From Epiperipatus broadwayi (Eukaryota; Onychophora; Udeonychophora; Euonychophora; Peripatidae): a stretch of 64,000 nt of DNA. Where the stretch lies: the NCBI GenBank assembly GCA_028023455.1, contig JAQFVV010000014.1:127336-191335 (forward strand), read 5' to 3'. The translations under genes were made by a program, and so were the position numbers. Shown one piece after another: positions 12,783 through 25,028 of this stretch. The notes below the pieces were generated by a model, which searched no databases, was not told the DNA's origin, and saw only the letters and a program-made list of their open reading frames with translations. Position 1 is the stretch's first letter; every line of letters begins with the position of its first letter.

Positions 12783-13175
12783 TGTATGCTGCAAACGATC
12801 ATTACTTTAGAACCTAGGCAGTAAGCCAAAATATGTAAATGTAACCTTCCAAAGAGCGACCAAGTAAACAAAGTAAAATCTAGGTCTAAATACAGGTCTA
12901 AATCAATATAGGAAGTAATATATTAAATGAATATATAAGGAAAATCTAGGCTAAGAATGCAATTATATATTTCAAGATGTCAATAGACCAATGGTTGATT
13001 GATACTATAACAATTGACAGAACCTCAACCCTATCTGCCATGCCAGGACACCACTAGGCTTTCGAACCTAGAACATTTATAAAAGCGGCAGATACATAAG
13101 GGTGAGGTTCAACTTTTATCTAACTGAAAACCCTAGTCACTAGCTCATGGAGAAACTGAGCTTAAGGTGTTACAC
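12783..13175 (-). mobile_element. LTR 3' portion of the minus-strand LTR retrotransposon, outer boundary unknown
   Basis: The stretch immediately before the primer site on the minus strand ends GCAGCATACA and is less AT-rich than its surroundings. A candidate outer edge is the TGTAACACC at about 13174 on the minus strand, but the LTR may extend to about 14.7 kb. I found no second LTR copy in the window, so extent and completeness are inference. Confidence 0.3.
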
Positions 13176-16016
13176 TGTATATTTAAAATTTCTAATTCTT
13201 GATTTTTAAAATATTTTGAATAAAAATATAAGTTACTGCCAAAATTTACTTAAAACATTTTATTATTATGCACATACACACACCTTAATAAAACATCTGA
13301 AGATTAAATTAACTATTAAATATATTTGATTTAAATTATATACACAGATGAGTACATTCAATAGATTTAATACAATTTTAATATTTTGCTCAGCGTAAAT
13401 ATGCTACATAGAATACACATATAACTAACCCAAACCTTTTTAACTTTAGGCTAAAATTTCACATTTAAACCAACATTAGCTTACTGATATACCAATGTGA
13501 CCAATGCAAAATGAGATTGTTAGCATCATGCTGATAGGAATTTACATCTGTAGCATGATATAGAGAAATAACAAATGATGGGAATGAATGAGCATCATCC
13601 CTATAATCATTTATAAATTTCACCAATGAATAGGAATAATTCACTGCCCAATTGGTAATACAAAAACGAAATCATTTGAAATATATCTGTATATGAGATG
13701 CTCTGTAAATGGGAATAACGGTCTTTGCTAGCTTACTGTCTCATCCAGAGTAAAAAAATCAATGACCAAGATTCATTACAACTTTTGGTGGTTTGGTCAA
13801 TATTATGAGGTAGAAAATACATCTACAATCATTGACAATGTGATGGCTACCATTTTGACCATGCATTCAGATGGGTATTATGCCCTGTATGCTAATGTGG
13901 CCCAAGCAAATGAGTATCCGATACATCTCAGATTAGATTGACATAAAACATCCATACAAATCCATCAGCACCGATTCAACTACGAAATAATTAGCCCAAA
14001 ATTAACAAACTTTAACATAATCTTACAAATCTATGCAGCCATTTACACCTATTTTAAATTTATTTAAATGAAATTAATGAAAATGGAAATAGCAAACATA
14101 TATAAATATAATTTAAAATTGTACTTAAGTCAGATAAGAGATTAGAAATTTCTTTTAAAAGTTATGTGACGCTTAAAATTAATACTTGAAAAAGTTCATT
14201 TTATATAATTAAAGTTCATATTTCATTTAAAACAAGTTCATACTTTCCATGGCATCAAACTTTCGGATTTCAATTTTGCGGTTTTTAATGCATCGCACAA
14301 CTCCATTCAAAGATTCTTCCATCTCATATTAATATTGTTCTCAGGAAGACAAAGGGAGACATCATTTGTCACATTCTGGGAATCATCATTCTGGACACTG
14401 CCTCAGTTAGTGCAAATATGGAAAACAATTTATTGCATGACTCCTATATTTTGGAGATCTGCAATACACATAAAATATGTTTAAATAATATGCAATCAGC
14501 AAGAACAATCAAAATCTAGCAACATTTTTTTCTTTTTATATCATTTTGAATTTCTTATCAAATTCCAGGATCAATCTTGCCTGGCTTGGTGATGATGATT
14601 TTTCTCTGTGGACCGTGTGTTCATTTCCATCATTATTGGCCAAGTTTCTTTAGAGCGGGAACTCAAAATTATATCACTAGTATTTTTTAATTGATCTCAT
14701 ATCTGACTTACAATCGGTTAAATGTCTAAGGGCCTGTTTGCTACTTAGAAAATCATTTGTATTCTAAGATTAAAAATGAACATTTAACTTTAATTAATTA
14801 ATAGCTTTTTTAAAATTCTTTTATAGTAAAATCAATATTGTTTTTAGATTTTTAACTTTAAATAATAATATAATTAGTTTGTCATCTGTGCATTATATAT
14901 ATTTAAATAAAATTTTTATTATTTTTTTTATATATTTCTATTTGAGGGTGATTTTATTTATAGATATTTTCTACTTTTATTTGAAAATGCTGTAATGACA
15001 TATGTGTATACTGTTACAATACTTAATTGTTACATTTTACAAACAATAATAATAAATGCTAATCTCAGGGTATTAAATATTAAACAATTCAATTGTAAAG
15101 AATACTAGCTTTGCAATGATAATTTAAAATAATAAAATAATTTAGTTTTTTTAAAATATAAGAGTGGTAATAACAGTGAGACTTATTTTCTTAACATTCT
15201 ATCAATACTTTCTTCTTTTATAACAAAGTACAAATTTATCTAAAGATGGGTTTAAACATAATATTGGCTAGCAAAGATTATTTATTTATTTTGGTTCTTA
15301 TATAACTGGCTAAATAAAATCAAGTTTTTTAAAAATCTAAAATAGTTCTATAACAATAGCAAAGCTAAAGTAATGCAGTAGGTAAAAGGGCATTTTGTTG
15401 CACTAAGCACATCACTAAGTACTACACGAAAAGCATTAGTACGTAATCTTATATAAATCTAATTGCATATACAATGGATTGCATGAATTGTATCAATGTA
15501 ACAAATAAGCTCTCTTATAAAAATTCCAAACACTTTTACTATTTAAATGGATTATCTGATATAGATATGAGAAATGGCAATGGACACAGAAATGTAATTA
15601 AAAAATAAGTTCAGTATTTATTATAAAGAATAAATGTATTTCTTTTAGTTACAATTTGACAAAAAAACAAAAAACAACTTATTTACTATTAACAAAAAAA
15701 AAAAAAAAAAATAAAGAAACCTTTATCTCAATTCAAACATAAGTTAGATGTAATACACGTGTAATATACCATATTGGTGATATATTTAGATTATATAAAT
15801 AAATCAATAAAAAGAAACCTCATACAGTTGGATTTAGTTATCAGTTTACATCTAAATGTACCAGTAGCTATTAATATAATAAAATATATTTACATTGAAA
15901 TTAGTATAACAATTTCTTAATATATAATTTAAATGATATATAAAGAAGTAAGTTGTATTAGTCTTAGATAAATGCAGCTTATGGAGTAGAGAAATATAAA
16001 CTCAATGTTTTACTTG
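13176..16016. other. Unassigned sequence, possibly LTR remainder in the first part
   Basis: 13.4-14.7 kb is slightly richer in GC and CpG than the flanks and could belong to the minus-strand LTR or another old element. No frame gives a recognisable protein. 14.7-16.0 kb is plain AT-rich DNA with a poly-A run near 15694. Confidence 0.4.
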
Positions 16017-16020
16017 ATAT

Positions 16021-18615
16021 TGAAACAGACAGATCGGAGAACCGATCTTCGTTTCAGGTGTTTTTATGTACGGTAATTCAAACTACTGTTCGCCCGCAGT
16101 GAGATTTTGTCTATTTTAAGTTATAATATAAATTAGTTATATATTCTATAGTTTATAAATAAATATGTAAAGTTTCCGTATATAAATGTCACAAACCATG
16201 AAATAATATTCGTGTGTGCGTGGTTTGTGGATTTATATCATTTAATTTAAAGTTTCAGTGCGGGCGTATTTGTTTTAAATTTTAGTTTTAAAATTGTATA
16301 AAGTCGTTTAAAAATACTGATCAAAAAATCACATTCCTTTGATCAGTGTTTTTAATTAAAATCTAATTGCACAAATGTTCAGAGCAATTAAGTTGTATTC
16401 AAAATTAGTAAGGAATTTTTATATGTAATTACTGTATCGATTTAAAAATGGCATATTAAATTAAAAGATTGCTAAAAACAGATAATTGATTGTTGGTCAA
16501 GCTGCATCGCTAGAGGCTAGAGAAAGTAGGCGGAGCCTAAAACAAAAACAAGTCGGAAAGGTCAGCAGTGGCTACTTTAGAGAAAAACTTACATTCTAAC
16601 TTTTGTCGTGTGTGAGAGAAGTAGTCTCGAGACAACACAGCAGTTGAGTATAATTCAAACATTATTATTAAGAAGTTTACCAGTGAATCGCAATGTTGAT
16701 GGGCTAAGTGCCAGGAGCTGATCTCTGCCCGCCAATATGGATCCTCGTGCCGCTGTTTGATCATGTTTCATATACTTCAGAATTTCCAACTTCCAATCTC
16801 AAAATTTACTATGCCTTACAAATAACTTTCAAAAATGCGCGCCTACGTTCGTCACAAGCCAAGCTGGATGAAGAAAGAAGAGAACTTTGTTACACGAACT
16901 TTAATTTTCTTCCGTGCTTAATGTTATCAATCAAGTGAATCATATGTAAGTTTTATATCATTTATAATGCTATTGTTTAATCTGTCAGTAAATTTTCTTT
17001 TCTTTTTTTTAATCCTCTGCTCTAGTCTTTAGAAATCATTTATAAAATTGTAATTAATAGTAATAATATTTCAACTGAATGCATTTATATTTTCTTATGT
17101 TGCTTATTTCATGAACAAACATTGCCAATAGTAATATTTCCAACTCTGTGTAAACTAGTGTGTAATAATGATCAATTTAATTTAAAAGTAATTTCATGTT
17201 CTGAATTAAATATTCTTTCACATTCCGAGTTAGTAAATGTTAAATCACTTTATTATTCTATGTTAAGTTGTTATAAAATCACAATCTAAGTTTCAATATT
17301 AAATATATATATAATGGTTTCCAAGTGTTCATTAATGTTATGTATAATATGAGAAATAATTCACTGAATGATTTGATACTATCGCTACCGCCTGTCAACC
17401 CGAAGGGTTAGAGTTTCAGAGTAAATTTAACTAATTATTGTTTTCACCGTCAGTTTAAGTCCGCTACGTTTTATTGGGGTAAGGATCTCAGCCTGTGGCG
17501 TAGAAACAGACAAATAGTTTCCAGGTTTTATATAATTTCTTTTAAAAAATCCGCTTCAAGTATTCGTCCTTCACGTCTGTGGCAATGCCTTCCCTTCGCT
17601 GAAGTTAGCGTCTCGCCATTCTACCATTGGGGAATGAAAGCAGTTTTTCTTTCCCGGTAATCTCTTGGATCACCGGGGTTCGAAATGATCCCGGCTGGTT
17701 GTCGTGTCCCGGAGCTACTTGGGGGCATTAAGCCTTGTCAAAGTACAAGCCGCCCGGTATTCCGTTAATGCACCGCAAGCGATTACTGTAGGGCTTTTGA
17801 ATATAGGCAACCACCAGTTTATCTATCTTCCAGGTCGTATTTATATAAAACCACCAGTTCATCTATCTTCCATGTTGTATTTATATAAAACCACCAGCAC
17901 ATCTATCTCTTATGTCGTATTTATATAAAACCACCTCCACCGTTCGTCTACGTTCCGGCTCGAGCCTATTCAAATAAAATAAGTAAACAAAAATCTTTAG
18001 ATAAATATTTTTTCCAATGCTCTAATACTCTGATTCTTTTAACCACCCGTCAATCCTTCAATCACACAGCTATTGGCATGAGTTTGTTCATTAAATAAAA
18101 CGTTCACTAAAGACTAGTAGCCAAATACAAGAGGATTTATGAAGTCTTACCGTACTGTATAACTCTATATTATATGCTGTCTATTGTTATTATATCACAC
18201 TATATTTATGTGCTTTCTATTTGTCTTATTTAACACTATATTTATATGCTTTATATTTTGCTTATTAAACACTTTATTTAATCTAAATTTTTGTGTCCTC
18301 CACCTTATTACTCTCTAAGTCTATTTAGCCACTTACTGTCTGTATTGGCAACTTAAATATATACGTTACATGAATGACCGTTCCAATATCTAGAGTCTAA
18401 CAAACCTATATATCATTAACTGTAAGAATTTAGTCCATGTTCTAAGCTGAGCTAGAAAAGGGATAACCCCGTGCTGTTATAAAGTCATCATCGGTTAGTC
18501 ATACCGGGGTTTGGGTTTGAATTCAGTTGGCGTTTTGGAACTAATTCCTAAACGTGGGCTGGGTTTGAACTCGGGTACTGTGTATGAGTAAGCGTGGTGG
18601 ATTTATACCGGTACA
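16021..18615 (+). mobile_element. Solo LTR, 2.6 kb, of the TGAA...GGTACA family
   Basis: It begins TGAAACAGACAGATCGGAG and ends TTTATACCGGTACA, matching the edge patterns of the two LTRs at 19.7-25.0 kb (TGAAGCAG...CCGGTACA), with nearly the same length (2595 bp against 2620 and 2604). It is flanked by a 4-bp ATAT duplication (16017-16020 and 18616-18619). ATAT targets are known for some Ty3/gypsy elements. Internally it shares features with the pair, for instance ACATTCCTTTGATCAG and an ACAAGCCGCC-type block, but is strongly diverged. No primer site follows, so it is a solo LTR. Confidence 0.7.
17811..17940 (+). repeat. 40-bp tandem repeats, each with a TATA-like box, inside the solo LTR
   Basis: CCACCAG starts units at 17811, 17851 and 17891, and a degenerate fourth begins at 17931. 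Each full unit contains ATCTATCT and ends TTTATATAAAA. Exact 40-bp spacing and a repeated TATATAAA make this look like an amplified promoter element, although transcriptional activity is inference. Confidence 0.7.
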
Positions 18616-18619
18616 ATAT

Positions 18620-19677
18620 GCAGTCATTTGAAAATATATAATAAGAGTAGGGGCATATAATCACACAAATGCCTTTATAATACACAAATTGGAATACCTA
18701 AATTTTTATGGGCAATGATGATGAGAAAAACAAGCCTACACTAAAGTGGGCAGAACAATAACGGCTTGATACTACACATATATGTGTTCTATTAGTATCC
18801 ACCACTAACATAAAGAAAGGCTTAACAAATAATATCTAAACAAAATGATAAACCATCAACATAAATGTTACAGTAAATACATTATTAAAAGCAGAAATAC
18901 CCGTAATGAAAAGAAAAGCATTGGGGTAACAATTAAATAACAAACTATATCTACTCATACTTATATAGCAAAAGTATAATCAAAGACCAACACAAACTTG
19001 CACATAAAGATAAATGTGCAGTTAATTTTAAAGTTATAATAATAATAATAATAATAATAGAAATTATACACCATTCTAAGGCAAAATATATAATATACAT
19101 CAAAGTAGAGATTCTGTGCTTATAGATGTTTATAAAACACAAATATCCTGCTATGATCCCTAAAAGTACTATAAATGTGAATACAATCATTTATATACTC
19201 CACCTTTAAATACATGGTTATATATGTTAGATATACCTGAATAAAATAAAATAAAATGAGATTGACAAAATATTGCATAAACATAACATTTCAAATATAA
19301 TAATAAAATAAAAGAGAAAAAAAAATCTTTAAGCGATTTTTTATTTTTTTTATTTTCTCCCAATAAAATAATTTTCCCAATTGTAAGTCATTATTTTAAT
19401 AGTTGTACATTTTATTTCACTTTTTTAAGAGCACATTTCAAAAACAATTCCAGTGATCATATATATTTTTATTAGGATATTAGAGATTTTTTCCATAATA
19501 ATGAATTTATGTCAGATAAAATAATAATCAGAGTGACAATTCCTTTTAAGATATTTTAACATCATGTTGACTTTATAATGGAAGGAGCGTTTTATTAGCA
19601 TGTTATGATGTCACACAAATTAAAACAATTGTTTGAATCAAAGAACAACATGAATATGCCTCACAATAAAAACGTAT
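18620..19677. other. Spacer between LTR elements
   Basis: AT-rich DNA with a short AAT microsatellite near 19036-19058. The block AGAGTAGGGGCATATAATCA near 18645 resembles AGAGTGGGCATATAAATATA near 25150, so a diverged repeat probably lies on both sides of the LTR element. No gene is seen. Confidence 0.4.
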
Positions 19678-19681
19678 ATAT

Positions 19682-22301
19682 TGAAGCAGTCGGATCTGAG
19701 TTCGATCCTGGCTTCATGTTGTTTACCCTAGTGCTAACCTTAAATTTCCGATGCAATGGGGCTTTATACGTTCAGTCCACGCTAATTTCCATAATGAATA
19801 ACTTGTTTCAAATACGTAGTAAAATTAATTAGTTTAGTTTAAATTTGATCAATTCTCTAAATAAATTCATGATAAAATATTCATGAATTTATATATATTA
19901 AATTGCGTGGATTGTGCGTATATATATTTGTAAATATTAAATATATATAATTGTTCGAAAGTTTCATTGCGTCGGGAATACTTGTTTTTTTCACCTTTAA
20001 ATAATTTGTAAAGTTTCATAGATTAAAAGCTACATTCCTTTGATAAGCTTTAAAATTCTTAAAAACAATAGTAAAGTTTTATGAATTGGAAAAAGATAAG
20101 GATTCATTTTTCTAATTAAATCATTTTCAAATCTTAAGAATTCATTTTCAATTAGAGAAGGAATTCAAGCTAATTAGTTTGAAAGCCTTATCGAAGGAAT
20201 GTATTTGAAAACAACTAATTATAAAAAAACACATTGATAATAAAATGAGCGCTAGCCTTAAGGCATCTGGACAATATATATAGCCCTGAAAAGTCAGGAA
20301 AAAAAAAGGGCTAGCTTTGTTGTAGAGTAGTGCAGTGAACTCTGTGCATATTAATTTGTATTTCATCATGATAGAGGGCTAGAACATCAGGAATCTGGCT
20401 ACGGTTCCTAAAGTCCCGAGAAATCTTCAATGGAGCTGCTGAACCTTTTTCCGGACCGATCATTCTGCTAAAATTATGAAAGCTACTAAAATACTGTTCC
20501 AGTAGTCAACCAATGATGCCTACATTTTCAACAACTTGGAGATGTAACTTAAGGACCAGCGGAAGGGGTAATATATTTCTATAATGAACGTTAAACTTTC
20601 TGGCCAGTTCGAACTTTATTTTACACTCCTCCTATTTAAGAGCTCTTTATTATTTAATGTAAAAATCTTTATAAAATGCTACTATAAATTTATATTGTAA
20701 TTCTTTCAATCTCTAGTCTTTAAACTTTTTCTTTTCTTACCTGGCGGTTCGTTTAACATATTATATATATGTATTTATCGTGTGATTTATTAATGCTATT
20801 TAAAAATTATATGCCAATAATCTTTCAACTCGATGAGCTCCTCTGTTCTATTTGCCTCATGCAAATATTATAATATTAATTTCAAATAGTAATTCTCGCC
20901 CATTAGAACTAAATTTGAAAGTTCTATTAATCATCGAGTCGAAAGAAAATATTACATGTTTATTATTTTTATAATTGGCTAATAATAAACTATTAGCTCC
21001 GTTTTTCACCTATGTCCCCAGCTCCTAAGTTACAAGTGTTTATATATATTCATATAATGTTAAAATGGTATTTTCTTGCTTCACTAATGTTGATTTATTA
21101 ATTCAAATATAATGTTAAATGTTTTTATTGCAAAAAGGGCCGATAAAGGGTTAAATAGATTTTAATTCAACTTTTGTTGTTATTTTGTATTAAGATTCAG
21201 GAAGAGCACGATATTAGGGCATAATTAATATAGTTTATAAATATTTTCAAATAAGTTTTCTTAAAAGCCCGTTTGACTTTAATTAATTGGTCAAGTCATC
21301 ATGTAGAGCATTCTACATGGGTTTTATTTTTCAACGATGACTATCAAGTCATCATCATCGAACGTTGCTGACGTAGGGCAATCTTCCGCTCCGTTAGGCT
21401 GGTCGGTGATCATATTCTCTTATTTAAATTTCTAGAGGAAGAAAGTACTTCCTTTCCTATTCATTAGTCAAAGGGCGTAAGACTTGCCAAATGCAAGCCA
21501 CCATAGGACTTCGATCATCGACTAGCGATCATCTTTCAATTTTACTCTCTGCCTTGTAATTCGTCAGTACCGTTGCATCTTTGTTCCGGTAAAACCCGCT
21601 CCATGCTCGTAATTCGTGATGAAGTGATTTAAATTAAAGTCGAACCAATTCTCAAATATATTTAGTTTAAATCAGTTTTCAAATCAAGATTAAAGTTATG
21701 CCTTAAAATACGTTTTGCTCTTCATGAATAGATTTCCGAATGTGAAAATAAATCTCACATTCCACCGTAATAAAATTAGAACAATCATTTCCGTTCTTAA
21801 TGAATACCTTTATCTGCCTTTATATTTCTCGTTGGGGGCATAGACATAGAATCCCATGTTGTGTAATACTTGTTGGCATATGATAAGGACCGCCACTCTT
21901 ATTATATTTATAAATTCTTTTAAAGACTAGAGGTAACTAATGCAATCTATATTTTATTGAACAAAACAAATTATTATTATTATTAAATATTTTCTAACAT
22001 ACTTGGTTTCTTAGTTCATCATTCTTTTTATAATTATTTAAATGTTAATACTCGCTGTCTGTGTTGGCAACCCGAACATACATATGATTCGATTTAAAAA
22101 GTATTCAAAGTAATTAATTATTAGATATCCGTGTCTGTAAAAGGGTCTCTAGTCCTCACCAACCATTGAGCTAGTTCTTGGTGCATAGCACTGTGCCGTC
22201 GATTTCTGCTATCTGAGCTGTTGAGTTGGGTTTGAATTCAGTTTTGGTTCAGCTGAGTTTGAATCCGATTTGACGTGCGGTGGTGGGTTTCGACCGGTAC
22301 A
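19682..22301 (+). repeat. 5' LTR (2620 bp)
   Basis: It is nearly identical to the 3' LTR over most of its length, apart from a concentrated patch of differences at about 21040-21270 and another near 22110-22140. A TATATATA box occurs at 20274. Small hairpins such as CTTGCCAAATGCAAG occur at about 21483. Confidence 0.82.
20274..20282 (+). promoter_or_regulatory. Candidate TATA box in the 5' LTR
   Basis: ACAATATATATAGCCC lies in a locally GC-richer context, between CTAGCCTTAAGGC and a short inverted repeat (AGCCCTGAAA...GGGCTAGC). The same sequence is conserved in the 3' LTR at about 23013-23021. An LTR needs such a promoter, but no start site can be proven from sequence. Confidence 0.3.
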
Positions 22302-22313
22302 TGGTTATGTTTT

Positions 22314-22331
22314 TGGCGCCCAACGTGGTGC
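22314..22331 (+). promoter_or_regulatory. tRNA-Lys primer binding site
   Basis: TGGCGCCCAACGTGGTGC matches the complement of the tRNA-Lys 3' end (TGGCGCCCAACGTGGGGC) at 17 of 18 positions. It starts 12 nt after the LTR end. Reverse transcription would be primed here. Confidence 0.75.
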
Positions 22332-22404
22332 GCCAAAAACAACCATCTTTTCACTTCAACTATATCCTGCGTAAGTAAAGTCATTTTTTTTTCATTGTTT
22401 TTTT

Positions 22405-22420
22405 TTGAAGTGAAAAGAAA
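22405..22420 (+). promoter_or_regulatory. Polypurine tract before the 3' LTR
   Basis: TTGAAGTGAAAAGAAA abuts the TG that opens the 3' LTR and is almost pure purine on the plus strand. This position is where plus-strand priming occurs in LTR retrotransposons. Confidence 0.6.
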
Positions 22421-25024
22421 TGAAGCAGTCGGAGCTGAGTTCGATCCTGGCTTCATGTTGTTTACCCTAGTGCTAACCTTAAATTTCCGATGCAATGGGG
22501 CTTTATACGTTCAATCCACGCTAATTTCCATAATGAATAACTTGTTTCAAATACGTAGTAAAATTAATTAGTTTAGTTTAAATTTGATCAATTCTCTAAA
22601 TAAATTCATGATAAAATATTCATGAATTTATATATATTAAATTGCGTGGATTGTGCGTATATATATTTGTAAATATTAAATATATATAATTGTTCGAAAG
22701 TTTCATTGCGTCGGGAATACTTGTTTTTTTTCACCTTTAAATAATTTGTAAAGTTTCGTAGATTAAAAGCTACATTCCTTCGATAAGCTTTAAAATTCTT
22801 AAAAACAATAGTAAAGTTTTATGAATTGGAAAAAGATAAGGATTCATTTTTCTAATTAAATCATTTTCAAATCTTAAGAATTCATTTTCAATTAGAGAAG
22901 GAATTCAAGCTAATTAGTTTGAAAGCCTTATCGAAGGAATGTATTTGAAAACAACTAATTATAAAAAAACACATTGATAATAAAATGAGCGCTAGCCTTA
23001 AGGCATCTGGACAATATATATAGCCCTGAAAAGTCAGGAAAAAAAAAGGGCTAGCTTTGTTGTAGAGTAGTGCAGTGAACTCTGTGCATATTAATTTGTA
23101 TTTCATCATGATAGAGGGCTAGAACATCAGGAATCTGGCTACGGTTCCTAAAGTCCTGAGAAATCTTCAATGGAGCTGCTGAACCTTTTTCCAGACCGAT
23201 CATTCTGCTAAAATTATGAAAGCTACTAAAATACTGTTCCAGTAGTCAACCAATGATGCCTACGTTTTCAACAACTTGGAGATGTAACTTAAGGACCAGC
23301 GGAAGGGGTAATATATTTCTATAATGAACGTTAAACTTTCTGGCCAGTTCGAACTGTATTTTACACTCCTCCTATTTAAGAGCTCTTTATTATTTAATGT
23401 AAAAATCTTTATAAAATGCTACTATAAATTTATATTGTAATTTTTTCAATCTCTAGTCTTTAAACTTTTTCTTTTCTTACCTGGCTGTTCGTTTAACATA
23501 TTATATATATGTATTTATCGTGTGATTTATTAATGCTATTTAAAAATTATATGCCAATAATCTTTCAACTCGATGAGCTCCTCTGTTCTATTTGCCTCAT
23601 GCAAATATTATAATATTAATTTCAAATAGTAATTCTCGCCCATTAGAACTAAATTTGAAAGTTCTATTAATCATCGAGTCGAAAGAAAATATTACATGTT
23701 TATTATTTTTATAATTGGCTAATAATAAACTATTAGCTCCGTTTTTCACCTATGTCCCCAGCTCCTAAGTTACAAGTGTTTATATACTCACAAAATGTTA
23801 AAATATTGATTTCTTGTTCCACTAATATATATTTATTCGAATATAACCTTAAATGTTTTTATTGCAAAAAGGGTCGATAAAGGGTTAAATGTATTTTAAT
23901 TCCACTTTTGTTATTTTATATTAATATTCAGGAGGGGCACGATATTAGGGCATAATTAATATAGTTTATAAATGTTTTAAAATAGTTCGATAAAAGCTCG
24001 TTTGACTTTAATTAATTGGTCAAGTCATCACGTAGAGCATTCTACATGGGTTTTATTTTTCAACGATGACTATCAAGTCATCATCATCAAACGTTGCTGA
24101 CGTAGGGCCATCTTCCGCTCCGTTAGGCTGGTCGGTGATCATATTCTCTTATTTAAATTTCTCGAGGAAGAAAGTACTTCCTTTCCGATTCATTAGTCAA
24201 AGGGCGTAAGACTTGCCAAATGCAAGCCGCCATAGGACTTCGATCATCGACTAGCGATCATCTTTCAATTTTACTCTCTGCCTTGTAATTCGTCAGTACC
24301 GTTGCATCTTTGTTCCGGTAAAACCCGCTCCGTGCTCGTAATTCGTGATGAAGTGATTTAAATTAAAGTCGAACCAATTCTCAAATATATTTAGTTTAAA
24401 TCAGTTTTCAAATCAAGATTAAAGTTATGCCTTAAAATACGTTTTGCTCTTCATGAATAGATTTCCGAATGTGAAAATAAATCTCACATTCCACCGTAAT
24501 AAAATTAGAACAATCATTTCCGTTCTTAATGAATACCTTTATCTGCCTTTATATTTCTCGTTGGGGGCATAGACATAGAATCCCATGTTGTGTAATACTT
24601 GTTGGCATATGATAAGGACCGCCACTCTTATTATATTTATAAATTCTTTTAAAGACTAGAGGTAACTAATGCAATCTATATTTTATTGAACAAAACAAAT
24701 TATTATTATTATTAAATATTTTCTAACATACTTGGTTTCTCAGTTCATCATTCTTTTATAATTATTTAAATGTTAATACTCGCTGTCTGTGTTGGCAACC
24801 CGAACATACATATGATTCGATTTAAAAGTAGTCAAAGTTAATTGATATTCGGGTCAGTAAAAGGGTCTCTAGTCCTCACCAACCGTTGAGCTAGTTCTTG
24901 GCGCATAGCACTGTGCCATCGATTTCTGCTATCTGAGCTGTTGAGTTGGGTTTGAATTCAGTTTTGGTTCAGCTGAGTTTGAATCCGATTTGACTTGCAG
25001 TGGTGGTGGGTTTCGACCGGTACA
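22421..25024 (+). repeat. 3' LTR (2604 bp)
   Basis: It is the direct copy of 19682-22301 at an offset of 2739. It starts TGAAGCAGTCGGAG and ends GACCGGTACA. Differences cluster near 23781-24000. Long internal stretches are otherwise virtually unchanged, which points to a recent insertion or recent homogenisation. Confidence 0.82.
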
Positions 25025-25028
25025 ATCT

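Larger units (their letters stand above)
22302..22420 (+). other. 119-bp interior: primer site hairpin and purine-tract hairpin
   Basis: The whole interior is two hairpins. The first has perfect 11-bp arms GTTTTTGGCGC (22309-22319) and GCGCCAAAAAC (22330-22340) and contains the primer site. The second has perfect 13-bp arms CTTTTCACTTCAA (22347-22359) and TTGAAGTGAAAAG (22405-22417), the latter overlapping the purine tract. A GTAAGT-like motif lies in the second loop. Confidence 0.8.
19682..25024 (+). mobile_element. Non-autonomous LTR retrotransposon with 2.6-kb LTRs and a 119-bp interior
   Basis: Two direct repeats, 19682-22301 and 22421-25024, begin TGAAGCAGTCGGA and end GACCGGTACA, so they have the TG...CA ends of LTRs. 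Between them lie only 119 bp holding a tRNA-Lys-type primer site and, directly before the second LTR, a purine tract. The flanking tetranucleotides are ATAT (19678-19681) and ATCT (25025-25028), consistent with a 4-bp target duplication carrying one change. There is no gag or pol, so the copy could only move with proteins supplied in trans. The edge sequences and ATAT target suggest a Ty3/gypsy-type parent, which is inference. Confidence 0.82.

Noticed and set aside
20148-20369. 73-codon minus-strand open frame, repeated at 22888-23109
   Set aside because: It exists twice only because it lies in both LTRs. The composition is not protein-like and it is antisense to the candidate promoter.
22275-22571. 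98-codon open frame across the primer site of the LTR element
   Set aside because: It crosses the interior/LTR border, and its LTR part is repeated in the 5' LTR. There is no domain and no retroelement protein similarity.
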